Source: Bacteroidaceae bacterium
GTDB lineage: Bacteria; Bacteroidota; Bacteroidia; Bacteroidales; Bacteroidaceae
Reading direction: 5' to 3'
Assembly: GCA_017628775.1 (NCBI GenBank)
Contig: JAGBYN010000083.1
Coordinates: 1 to 11,102 of the forward strand
Length of the DNA stretch: 11,102 nucleotides
Within the stretch, counting starts at the first letter, position 1. Each line of letters opens with the position of its first letter. The position numbers and the translations under genes were made by a program. The notes beneath the pieces were generated by a model. That model was not told the DNA's origin, did not search any database, and saw only the letters and a program-made list of their open reading frames with translations. Below are positions 1 to 6,306 of the stretch, in pieces.

Positions 1-13
1 TGTCTATAATATT

Positions 14-122
<109 letters not shown>

Positions 123-126
123 TTTC

Positions 127-163
127 AGAGAGGTTCTTCAATTTGAAGAGCCTCTCTTTTTTT
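127..163 (+). terminator. rRNA operon terminator
   Basis: A 14-bp stem pairs 127-140 with 144-157 around a 3-nt loop and runs into seven T residues (157-163). It lies directly after the 5S gene, so it is the intrinsic terminator of the rRNA operon. The same hairpin recurs at 5247-5281 with one change (A149 to G) that keeps pairing through a G-U wobble. Confidence 0.93.
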
Positions 164-171
164 GGGCTTTC

Positions 172-236
172 TTGAGGTCGTTAAGGTCTATTAGGGTCTT
201 TAAGGTCTTTAAAGTCATTAAGGTCCTTAAGGTCGG
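172..236 (+). repeat. 9-bp tandem array (TTAAGGTCT type)
   Basis: GGTC or AGTC cores begin at 176, 185, 195, 204, 213, 222 and 231, giving a spacing of 9 bp with one step of 10. The consensus unit is about TTAAGGTCT. Because 9 is a multiple of 3, the array stays open in frame and reads as a false KVFKVIKV-like peptide; I do not think it is coding. A shorter relative follows the duplicated rRNA terminator at 5304-5352. Confidence 0.85.
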
Positions 237-261
237 GCAGATTACATCGGATATTCTCCCA

Positions 262-296
262 TCTCTCAACTCTCAACTCTCATCTCTAAACTCAAC
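262..296 (+). repeat. CT-rich heptamer array, copy 1
   Basis: Degenerate 7-bp units of the type TCTCAAC or TCTAAAC are repeated about five times. Related arrays lie at 367-420, 5424-5475 (opposite strand) and 10123-10195. The array is intergenic and no coding function is apparent. Confidence 0.75.
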
Positions 297-328
297 GGCA
301 TATGCGATTGGTGCGTCGATTGGACGAC

Positions 329-354
329 GGGCCGACACGGTGATCGGCCCCTAC
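329..354. repeat. 26-bp interspersed palindromic repeat, copy 1
   Basis: The element GGGCCGA-n8-TCGGCCC followed by CTAC forms a 7-bp GC-rich hairpin. It recurs at 10091-10116 with a single mismatch, and in both places it is embedded in CT-rich heptamers. It behaves like a REP-type dispersed element. A GATTGGTGCG stretch precedes it (306-315), as it does in the other copy. Confidence 0.8.
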
Positions 355-366
355 ATGCCGGATGGA

Positions 367-420
367 TTCTCTCAACTCTCCTCTCTCAACTCTCAACTTT
401 CCTCTCTCATCTCTCAACTT
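367..420 (+). repeat. CT-rich heptamer array, copy 2
   Basis: A second run of CTCTCAA-like units follows the palindromic element and continues the array that starts at 262. The open frame across this region is a by-product of the repeat, with no start signal or recognisable domain. Confidence 0.72.
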
Positions 421-464
421 TTTTGTTCCAGAAGGCTGCGCTTTGCGCTTTCGCTTTAAATAAA

Positions 465-501
465 AAATGGTGTGACAATCCTTGCGGTTGCCACACCATT
501 T
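465..501. terminator. bidirectional terminator-like hairpin
   Basis: AAATGGTGTGACAA (465-478) pairs with TTGCCACACCATTT (488-501), giving 13 of 14 pairs and a 9-nt loop. A-rich sequence lies on the left and T-rich sequence on the right, so it could stop transcription in either direction. No gene adjoins it on the left except the repeat region; it may catch read-through from the rRNA operon. Confidence 0.65.
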
Positions 502-652
502 CTGTCTTCTTGCTCTCTCGCCTCACTGTTTTATCAAGATTGGAAAGTCCAGAATGACTGTAATACAGATCAACAGTGCTGAATAGACTTTGAAATAGAA
601 TTTAATCTTGCTTATTATTCCCTTAAATTCTTTTATATTACTTACTTTTTTG

Positions 653-1045
653 TAATTTTGCCTGTGGAACCTCATGTAGAATCTTATCTCTTGTGTATGT
701 GCTATACGAAGGAGAAAGATAAAACCACGCCGATATTGTGTATATTATCATGATTAGATACGGGTGGGAGAGGTTTTTATTTACATAAAAGGCGTTTATC
801 ACGCTCAGTTCTTGATGTATCGAAATCTTGCAAATCTCTGATATCAAAGTCTGGAACTAAGCAACGATAGATGCCCCGGGTGTGATATATTCATTCCGCT
901 ACATGTAACATGCGTAAGTGTGTTATGTGGTCTGTGGCGTGTTTATTCATATCGGCGTGGGCTCTACGTTGTCTGTTCAACTTTGATAGGCAGTGCAAGA
1001 GCCTCGATACGTGGAATGGACAATAGCTGATTCCACGTCTTTTTT
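653..1045 (+). other. gene-poor stretch, possible non-coding transcript
   Basis: No convincing protein gene lies between 502 and 1131. A perfect match to the Bacteroidota -7 motif (TAATTTTG, 653-660) has no clear -33 TTG at the right distance. Downstream is a strong terminator at 1009-1045. The span between (about 385 nt) holds imperfect hairpins, such as ACAT..AACA with TGTTATGT around 901-930, and only very short open frames. The longest on the + strand is a 38-codon frame at 910-1026 whose predicted peptide has four Cys and one hydrophobic stretch, and which ends inside the terminator hairpin. I compared it by eye with tmRNA and RNase P RNA and saw neither. A small RNA or a decayed gene is possible. 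Confidence 0.3.
1009..1045 (+). terminator. intrinsic terminator upstream of glycosyltransferase gene
   Basis: ACGTGGAAT (1009-1017) pairs perfectly with ATTCCACGT (1030-1038), followed by CTTTTTT. It ends whatever is transcribed from 660 onward and isolates the downstream glycosyltransferase operon, which then needs a promoter within 1046-1131. I could not find a good consensus one there. A second small hairpin (CCTTCTT 1089-1095 with AAGAAGG 1103-1109) lies in that leader. Confidence 0.75.
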
Positions 1046-1131
1046 GTATCCATACGTTACTTAAACTTTATCCGATAAAGAAGCTTTGCCTTCTTATCAG
1101 AGAAGAAGGTATTAAAGTCCTTTTTTCTTCT

Positions 1132-2739
1132 ATGAGTAACAAAACTGAAAGTAATTTGATACCTAATACGTTTAGTATGTCTAAAAGTAATCACGCAATA
1201 TCCAGGTTCCTTAGAGAAGCTGTGTCACATTTTACTGTACATATTTTCGAAAGGACATGGTGTACCTATTTATTACTATCTTTAGTGTTTATAGTCATTA
1301 ATTTATTGACACTAACGAATGTCTTGCCGTGGATAGATGAGGTGATGTTTTTAGATACCTCTTATAATGCAGTCTTCCACCATTCTTGGACAACAACTGC
1401 ATGGTATCGTGTTGCAGGAGAATATCCTTTTTCTACCTATCCCCCAATATACCAATTCTTAGTTTCTATGTGGATGTGGTTATTTGGTTCAGATTTGTTG
1501 GTTGTTAGAAGTTTGAACCTATTAATCGTGTTCGTGTTAGGTGGACTATGTTTGCGGATGCTTAAAACAAGTGGTCTTCATTTGTCTATTTGGTTTGTTG
1601 CGATGTTTACACTTTTATTGTGGGGTACAAGTGAAATGGCATGGATGTATCGTAACGGACGACCAGATATGCTGTGCGCATTAGTTTTTGCTTTTACCAC
1701 ATATACTATAGAGCGATTTTTCCGTAGCAATTCTTTAAAAACTCGTCTTGCGATAGTCTTAAGCTCAGCTTTACTCGTTGGAACTGGACTTCAGACAATT
1801 CCCTATTTAGGACTATTATGGTTATTCCTTTTCCTGATATTAAGGAAGCGCAGCAAGGAAGTGTTGCGTTTGCTACTTTTGTTGGTGATAGGATTATTTC
1901 TCGGAATACTTTTTGTTGCCCTGTTCATGTATGCCCATGGTAAACTCGTTGGTTTTGCAGGCAGCATAGTGTCCTATTCAGCAACACTATCAAAAATAGC
2001 ATTACAACTTCTTCCTTGGGCGGGCGAAACTTTTAATTTTTCTGCTCAGCCATTCATTCAGAAATTGCTTGAGCAAACACCCAGTTTGAGTTTTTTAGAA
2101 CGCTTGTCATCAGTCGTAGAGTGCCGTAGTTTCATAATTCTTTCTATAGAAGGGCTACTCGTTTATACTCTAACTTTCAGAAAGTATTTGAAGAGTTTAT
2201 TAAATGACAAAGGCTTCCTCCTGTTAGTATTTGCGATTAGTGTACCCATTATGATGAATATAGCGGGTCGTTTCGCAACATACTATTGGTGGATGGCATT
2301 TCTCCCTTTGATTATAAGTATCCTGCTTATTGTGAGTAAACAACGTTGGGCACTTATAGTGTTTAGTGTGACCACCTTGTTATTGTCTGTAGAGAGTGTC
2401 AAATTCATGTTTTCCAATAACCATAAGGATTACGAAAATTTGTGTCATTTCGTAGAGCGCCAAAATTTCAGTCCTGCGGATAAAGTCGTAGCTCCTTTTA
2501 TGATGTTCTATGAGATAAAACCTCTTTGCGACACTTGCTACTTCGTTGGAATCTTTCCTACAGAATTTATAGGTCATGTTGACTATGTGATAGACGTGTC
2601 GGAGGGAGATGAGTTTGACCAACGCATTACCGCCTATGTCAGTCAATTACAGAAGGACCCCAATTTAATACTCACAAAAATAGATTCTTGTGAACATCCA
2701 TCATTGTCGCTCTATAAAGTTCTTAAAATTCATGACTAA
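1132..2739 (+). CDS. GT-C fold integral membrane glycosyltransferase (ArnT/PMT-like)
   Basis: This 535-residue protein has about ten or more hydrophobic membrane segments and a soluble C-terminal part (from about residue 425). That is the layout of GT-C glycosyltransferases, which take a sugar from a polyprenyl-phosphate carrier and transfer it on the outer face of the inner membrane. After the first membrane segment comes an acidic pair, Asp69-Glu70 (WIDE), as expected for the catalytic loop of the family. A YPPIYQF motif (about 103-109) and RNGRPD (174-179) resemble ArnT and PMT-related proteins. The C-terminal domain has a CDTC motif that might form a disulfide. The stop codon overlaps the start of the next gene, whose product could make the lipid-linked donor. 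Acceptor and sugar cannot be told from sequence; a pentose is inferred from the neighbours. The ATG at 1132 is used; Met16 is an alternative. Confidence 0.85.
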   Translation: MSNKTESNLIPNTFSMSKSNHAISRFLREAVSHFTVHIFERTWCTYLLLSLVFIVINLLTLTNVLPWIDEVMFLDTSYNAVFHHSWTTTAWYRVAGEYPFSTYPPIYQFLVSMWMWLFGSDLLVVRSLNLLIVFVLGGLCLRMLKTSGLHLSIWFVAMFTLLLWGTSEMAWMYRNGRPDMLCALVFAFTTYTIERFFRSNSLKTRLAIVLSSALLVGTGLQTIPYLGLLWLFLFLILRKRSKEVLRLLLLLVIGLFLGILFVALFMYAHGKLVGFAGSIVSYSATLSKIALQLLPWAGETFNFSAQPFIQKLLEQTPSLSFLERLSSVVECRSFIILSIEGLLVYTLTFRKYLKSLLNDKGFLLLVFAISVPIMMNIAGRFATYYWWMAFLPLIISILLIVSKQRWALIVFSVTTLLLSVESVKFMFSNNHKDYENLCHFVERQNFSPADKVVAPFMMFYEIKPLCDTCYFVGIFPTEFIGHVDYVIDVSEGDEFDQRITAYVSQLQKDPNLILTKIDSCEHPSLSLYKVLKIHD

Positions 2740-3622
2740 AGCTCTGTTTCAATTACTTCGTCCGCATCAATGGTTGAAGAATCTGTTTATATTTACCCCC
2801 TTATTTTTTGACCGTCATGCTACGGAGTGGGTTTACGCGTGGCCTTGTATTCAAACCTACATTGCGTTCTGTTTAATTGCCAGCGGCATCTACTGTTTCA
2901 ACGATATTTACGATGCTGAAGCCGATCGTCGTCATCCAACAAAATGTATGCGTCCAATAGCAAGTGGTGCCCTCGGTGTTCAAGTTGCTTATGTGACTAT
3001 GGCTGTATTATGGGGAATCGCTTTTACATTATTAGCCCTTGGAAACTTTCAGGGCGATGATACAAACATCGCTTTGATAGGCATCTTTTTGTTTTACATA
3101 GCGATGAACCTTGCCTATTGCGTGAAACTAAAACAAGTAGCCCTGCTTGATGTATTCATCATTGCTACAGGTTTTGTGTTGCGGGTCGTGGTTGGTGGTA
3201 TGTCCACAGGGATTGTTTTGTCCCACTGGATCGTGCTCACTACGTTCTTGTTGGCACTCTTTCTTGCTGTAGCCAAACGACGTGATGACGTAGTTATTTA
3301 TGAAGTATTTGGGGTAAAACCGCGGAGAAATATAAATCGCTATAACCTGGATTTTCTGAATCAAACTATTGGAATTTTAGGGAGTATCACCATCATGTGT
3401 TACATCCTTTATACTGTATCCGAAGAAGTGGTTGAGCGCATCGGGAGTAGTTATCTTTATGCTACCTCTCTTTTCGTGCTGGCTGGAATTTTGCGTTATA
3501 TGCAACTTACCCTTGTTGACGAGAAAAGTGGCAGTCCTACAAAGGTGTTGTTGAAGGACCCCTTTATTCAACTTTGTGTTATCGGTTGGGGAGGAATGTT
3601 TGCAATTATTCTCTATATGTAA
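2732..3622 (+). CDS. UbiA-family polyprenyl-phosphate phosphoribosyltransferase (DPPR synthase-like)
   Basis: This is a 296-residue polytopic membrane enzyme of the UbiA superfamily. Its start (RPHQWLKN), the Asp-rich motif NDIYDAEAD (57-65) followed by RRHPTKCMRPIASG, the YCVKLK..LLD motif (129-140) and the cytoplasmic AKRRDD (181-186) match decaprenyl-phosphate phosphoribosyltransferases such as mycobacterial Rv3806c. Those enzymes join PRPP to polyprenyl phosphate, giving polyprenyl-phosphoryl-5-phosphoribose. I chose the ATG at 2732, which overlaps the end of the glycosyltransferase gene by 8 nt and puts the conserved motif near the N-terminus. An upstream in-frame ATG at 2690 would add 14 unconserved residues. 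A HAD phosphatase follows after 19 nt. Family assignment is firm; PRPP as substrate is inferred from motifs and context. Confidence 0.87.
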   Translation: MTKALFQLLRPHQWLKNLFIFTPLFFDRHATEWVYAWPCIQTYIAFCLIASGIYCFNDIYDAEADRRHPTKCMRPIASGALGVQVAYVTMAVLWGIAFTLLALGNFQGDDTNIALIGIFLFYIAMNLAYCVKLKQVALLDVFIIATGFVLRVVVGGMSTGIVLSHWIVLTTFLLALFLAVAKRRDDVVIYEVFGVKPRRNINRYNLDFLNQTIGILGSITIMCYILYTVSEEVVERIGSSYLYATSLFVLAGILRYMQLTLVDEKSGSPTKVLLKDPFIQLCVIGWGGMFAIILYM

Positions 3623-3641
3623 TATATAAGAAACTACATGT

Positions 3642-4271
3642 ATGAGTATTCTTGAGAATTCCCAAAATAGAGGAACCATACTCGTCGCTTTTGACTTTGA
3701 CGGGACATTAACAACAAAAGACACCCTCCTTGAATTCGTACGCTTTACGCACGGCCTTCCCCGATTGATCCTTGGTGTTCTGCGCTATTCACCTTTGTTG
3801 TTGCTCATGAAGATGGGGCTCTATTCAAATGGTAAATTGAAAGAGCGAATTTTTGCCTATTTTTATGGCGGAGAATCTTACGAACAGTTTGTGCTATGGG
3901 GAAAGAATTTTTCCCTCTTGGCAGAATCTATGCAGAATATGCCTATGATTCAAAGGTTGCAGTGGCATGTTTCTAAGGGGCATACAGTGTGCATTGTCAG
4001 TGCAAGTGTTGATGAATGGGTGCGCCCCACCTGCCTAAAATTAGGGGTGGATGAGGTTATAGCTACACGTGTAGAGGTTTCTTCCGAAGGTAAACTTACG
4101 GGGCGTTTTAGTACGCCGAATTGCTATGGTGCCCAAAAGGTGGAACGTTTGCTTGAAGTCTATCCGCGGTGTAGTATAAGTTATTTATATGCTTATGGGG
4201 ATAGTCAAGGAGATAAAGAATTATTAGCTTTTGCTGATGAGGGTGTTAAAATTTGTAGGACACAAACTTAA
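3642..4271 (+). CDS. HAD-IB family phosphatase
   Basis: This 209-residue SerB/HAD-IB phosphatase has all four motifs. Motif I is DFDGT with nucleophile Asp18 and acid/base Asp20. Motif II is SAS (120-122), motif III Lys166, and motif IV GDSQGD (186-191). A helical cap occupies roughly residues 28-100. Lying 19 nt after a DPPR synthase-like gene, it probably removes the 5-phosphate of polyprenyl-phosphoryl-5-phosphoribose, the step that follows phosphoribosyl transfer in the mycobacterial pathway. HAD domains are often linked with UbiA-type enzymes. It has no signal peptide, so it acts in the cytoplasm or at the membrane face. An unrelated phosphomonoester as substrate cannot be excluded. It appears full length. 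Confidence 0.85.
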   Translation: MSILENSQNRGTILVAFDFDGTLTTKDTLLEFVRFTHGLPRLILGVLRYSPLLLLMKMGLYSNGKLKERIFAYFYGGESYEQFVLWGKNFSLLAESMQNMPMIQRLQWHVSKGHTVCIVSASVDEWVRPTCLKLGVDEVIATRVEVSSEGKLTGRFSTPNCYGAQKVERLLEVYPRCSISYLYAYGDSQGDKELLAFADEGVKICRTQT

Positions 4272-4382
4272 AAACTGATATTGAAGGATACTTTGTACTG
4301 TAAGAAAAGTGAATTAATGAGGGTGAAAGTTGGGTTCATTTATTTTTCAAAACCTTTATGCTGTTTTTGAACAACAAAATAC

Positions 4383-4390
4383 TAACTTTG
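4383..4390 (+). promoter_or_regulatory. candidate promoter -7 element for DUF554 gene
   Basis: TAACTTTG matches the Bacteroidota -7 consensus TAnnTTTG perfectly and lies 55 bp before the ATG at 4446. A TTTG upstream (4366-4369) is only 13 bp away, shorter than the usual 19, so the -33 element is weak or missing. The element sits in the 174-bp AT-rich gap after the phosphatase gene and suggests the DUF554 gene is transcribed on its own. Confidence 0.55.
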
Positions 4391-4445
4391 TATGAAATAG
4401 ATGTTTCATATAAAAATCAAAAATAGCGAAGTTGGATAGTTAATA

Positions 4446-5192
4446 ATGATAGGCACGATAGTTAATACTTTGGCAATTGTTGGTGGCAGTGTGTTTGGTG
4501 CACTGTTAAAAAAAGGGATTAAGCCTGAATTGCAAATAGCGTTGTTTAACGCCATGGGTTTTTGTGCTTTGGGATTAGGCGCAAATGCTTTTGTGCAGAA
4601 CATTGGTAAGTCAACGTATCCGGTTTTGTTTATTGTAAGCCTGGCTGTGGGTTCGCTTATCGGTTATGCCTTGAAATTGACAGAAAGGTTTAACCATTTG
4701 CTAAAGATATTTGATAGAAATAAGTCAAAGAGTACTGCTCATGTGAGTTCAACTGACAGTTCTTTAAATCCTTCAATTTCAGAGAATCGATTGGCTGAGG
4801 GACTCATTACCGGTATCTTGTTGTATTGTATGGGTACGCTGTCTATGTTAGGCCCCGTGTTAAGCGCCTTGCAAAACGATAATACTTATTTATATACGAA
4901 TGCGACGTTAGATTTCGTAACCTCTTCAGTCCTTGCTTCCACCTATGGCATAGGTATGATATGGGCTGCTCCGGTTTTATTTTGTTGGCAAGGTTTTTTC
5001 TATCTATTGGCGCAGTCCGCTTCAGATTTCATCAATAGTGGATTAATTGTAGAACTTTCGATTGTTGGTGGCGTACTCATTATGGCTTCAGGCTTTTCGT
5101 TATTAAGACTGAGAGATTTTCAACCATTAAATATGTTACCCTCGTTGTTGGTACCTATTTTATTTTACGCATTTGATTTTTTTAAGGGTTAA
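4446..5192 (+). CDS. DUF554 family membrane protein
   Basis: This 248-residue protein has about six hydrophobic segments. It begins with the characteristic MIGTIVNTLAIVGGSVFG stretch of DUF554 (relatives are Bacillus YdfK and E. coli YqgA). Further family-like stretches are Gly-rich: LGANAF near residue 50, EGLITGILLYCMGTLSMLGP (about 117-137) and VGGVLIMASG. The biochemical function of the family is not established to my knowledge; a transport or membrane-organising role is only a guess. A linker of about 30 Ser/Asn/Lys-rich residues (about 90-115) separates the first membrane segments from the rest. The gene has its own candidate promoter and ends 7 nt before a truncated 5S rRNA copy, whose terminator it apparently uses. 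Confidence 0.85.
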   Translation: MIGTIVNTLAIVGGSVFGALLKKGIKPELQIALFNAMGFCALGLGANAFVQNIGKSTYPVLFIVSLAVGSLIGYALKLTERFNHLLKIFDRNKSKSTAHVSSTDSSLNPSISENRLAEGLITGILLYCMGTLSMLGPVLSALQNDNTYLYTNATLDFVTSSVLASTYGIGMIWAAPVLFCWQGFFYLLAQSASDFINSGLIVELSIVGGVLIMASGFSLLRLRDFQPLNMLPSLLVPILFYAFDFFKG

Positions 5193-5199
5193 ATAGATT

Positions 5200-5241
5200 G
5201 CCGATGCTACTGCATATTGTGGGAGAGTAGGTAACCGCCAT
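5200..5241 (+). pseudogene. 5S rRNA 3' fragment (duplicate of 80-121)
   Basis: These 42 bases repeat the 3' part of the 5S gene at an offset of exactly 5120 bp, with one substitution (G87 to C). The identity breaks off at 5199 and the 5' two thirds of 5S are missing, so no functional 5S rRNA can form. The similarity runs on through the terminator and, more loosely, into the 9-bp array. It marks a duplication or recombination endpoint rather than an rRNA gene. Confidence 0.93.
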
Positions 5242-5246
5242 TTTTC

Positions 5247-5281
5247 AGAGAGGTTCTTCAATTTGAAGGGCCTCTCTTTTT
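5247..5281 (+). terminator. duplicated rRNA terminator, now behind DUF554 gene
   Basis: This is the same 14-bp hairpin as at 127-163, with one A to G change that leaves a G-U pair, followed by TTTTT. It is the first strong terminator after the DUF554 stop codon at 5192 and presumably ends that transcript. Confidence 0.85.
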
Positions 5282-5303
5282 GGGCTTTTATCTGGGCTTG
5301 GTA

Positions 5304-5352
5304 GGGTTTTTAGGGTAATAAGGTCTTTAAAGTCTTTAAGGTCATTAAGGTC
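5304..5352 (+). repeat. 9-bp tandem array, second copy
   Basis: GGTC/AGTC cores at 5322, 5331, 5340 and 5349 keep an exact 9-bp spacing, preceded by two degenerate AGGGT units. The array lies at the same position relative to the terminator as the one at 172-236, but has fewer clean units. Confidence 0.75.
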
Positions 5353-5423
5353 GTTTTACCGATGACTGACGGTTGAACGTTGACGTTAACTTATTACCTT
5401 CGCGTTTCTTGGCGCCTTTGAGT

Positions 5424-5475
5424 GAGAGAGTTGAGAGATGAGAGTTTAGAGATTAGAGGGGAGAGATTAGAGATT
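5424..5475 (-). repeat. heptamer array, inverted copy
   Basis: GA-rich units (GAGAGTT, GAGAGAT, GAGTTTA, GAGATTA) are the reverse complement of the CT-rich heptamers at 262-296, 367-420 and 10123-10195. The period is about 7 bp and degenerate. Confidence 0.7.
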
Positions 5476-5524
5476 ACTGCTAAACCTTTGAGGAGCAACG
5501 GCCTGAAGGGCCAATAAGCACCCA

Positions 5525-5562
5525 GCCCAGGGCAAGCGAACAACGTGAGCGACACCCTGGGT
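5525..5562. repeat. GC-rich hairpin in repeat region
   Basis: CCCAGGG (5526-5532) pairs with CCCTGGG (5555-5561) around a 22-nt loop. It is part of a dispersed-repeat-like block (about 5480-5610) without a plausible gene. Confidence 0.55.
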
Positions 5563-5568
5563 ATTAAC

Positions 5569-6112
5569 CAGAGGATGAGTCCGCTCTGAAGGAGCAAAAG
5601 CATTCAAGTTTAGGTTTTTATAATTGCTTACCCTTCCTTCCTGTGCCTTTGCCCTTCCTCTGATTTTCTTTTTTTTTTGACCACGGACAACACGGATTTC
5701 TACTCTTGCTCACGACGTGAGCCCATGCGGCTTGCAAAACGCCGAAGGTGTTTCCGCTCAATAACCCGTGGTACGGCGATGCCGCACCACGGGTCGTGCT
5801 ATGTAGTGTGGATGCACCCTGAAAGGTGTGCCCCAACAAATGGATGCGACTTTGTGTGAGATATGAGCGAGTATTAGCAATAGTCGGGGCATAGCTTTTG
5901 GGGGTATCAATGGGGTGTGCATGTATCTCGGGGTATTATTCTTCTTAAACGACCAGTCTGTGTCCCAATAATTTGCTTTACAAAAAAACAGCTTTTATCA
6001 TGAAATCAACTTAAAGCAACTAAGGTGCTATTTTGTAACATAATTCCCTTGATTTCAACGTATTTGTCAAATATTAAACTCGTTATAAAAAGTTTTAATT
6101 CAATAATTTGGT
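5569..6112. other. intergenic stretch without a supported gene
   Basis: I see no credible coding sequence here. Short open frames on both strands cover GC-rich hairpins and have no domain-like content. Visible structure: a T10 run (5669-5678), a short palindrome GCTCAC-GAC-GTGAGC (5708-5722) and a long hairpin at 5764-5794. A 9-bp inverted repeat TGAAATCAA (6001-6009) with TTGATTTCA (6050-6058) lies in the AT-rich right half, from about 5940. The left half looks like an accumulation of dispersed repeat fragments. Confidence 0.55.
5764..5794. repeat. long GC-rich palindrome
   Basis: ACCCGTGGT (5764-5772) and CGGC pair with GCCG and ACCACGGGT (5786-5794), giving 13 pairs, one A-C mismatch and a 3-nt loop. 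There is no T run on either side, so a terminator role is unlikely; it looks like a REP-type element. Confidence 0.65.
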
Positions 6113-6115
6113 CAG

Positions 6116-6129
6116 TTTTTTTTTTTTTT
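6116..6129. repeat. T14 homopolymer next to promoter
   Basis: Fourteen consecutive T residues end 21 bp before the -33 TTG of the promoter at 6151-6180. Tracts of this length are prone to slippage and lie where an A/T-rich upstream element could affect promoter strength. Confidence 0.8.
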
Positions 6130-6150
6130 AATTTGCGCCCGTTTAAAAAG

Positions 6151-6180
6151 TTGTATTAGTTTAATGCGATTTTATGTTTG
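6151..6180 (+). promoter_or_regulatory. Bacteroidota-type promoter for peptide/lipoprotein genes
   Basis: TTG (6151-6153), a 19-bp spacer and TATGTTTG (6173-6180) fit the Bacteroidota primary sigma factor consensus (-33 TTTG, -7 TAnnTTTG) in both sequence and spacing. Transcription would start near 6187, leaving a leader of about 120 nt before the ATG at 6307. This is the best promoter in the window. Confidence 0.75.
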
Positions 6181-6233
6181 TGACATAATCAAACATAGCA
6201 CAACATAAAAACCATCTTACAGAGCGATTGTTT

Positions 6234-6257
6234 GTCAAGCAAAAATTATTTGCTGAC
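6234..6257 (+). promoter_or_regulatory. hairpin in 5' leader of peptide gene
   Basis: GTCA(A)GCAAA pairs with TTTGCTGAC around AATTA, with one bulged A. It lies in the predicted leader, 50 bp before the ATG. There is no T tract, so it is more likely an mRNA stability or regulatory structure than a terminator. Confidence 0.4.
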
Positions 6258-6306
6258 CAAAAACGCGAAATATTTTAACAATAATATCTAAACCATTTAA
6301 TTTCTT

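Noticed and set aside
172..420. CRISPR array
   Set aside because: Units are 7 or 9 bp and contiguous, with no unique spacers and no cas genes.
172..459. Open frame of 95 codons after the rRNA terminator
   Set aside because: It is created by the 9-bp and 7-bp tandem repeats plus the palindromic element; it has low-complexity content and no start signal.
638..847. 69-codon frame on the minus strand with a hydrophobic stretch
   Set aside because: No recognised domain, no promoter on that strand, AT-rich DNA; more likely chance.
653..1045. tmRNA or RNase P RNA, from the size of the unit
   Set aside because: Neither the tmRNA ends nor the conserved RNase P core sequences are visible.
5618..5859. 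Overlapping frames on both strands in the hairpin-rich region
   Set aside because: Both strands are open because of GC-rich palindromes; products have no domain or signal features and look like translated repeats.
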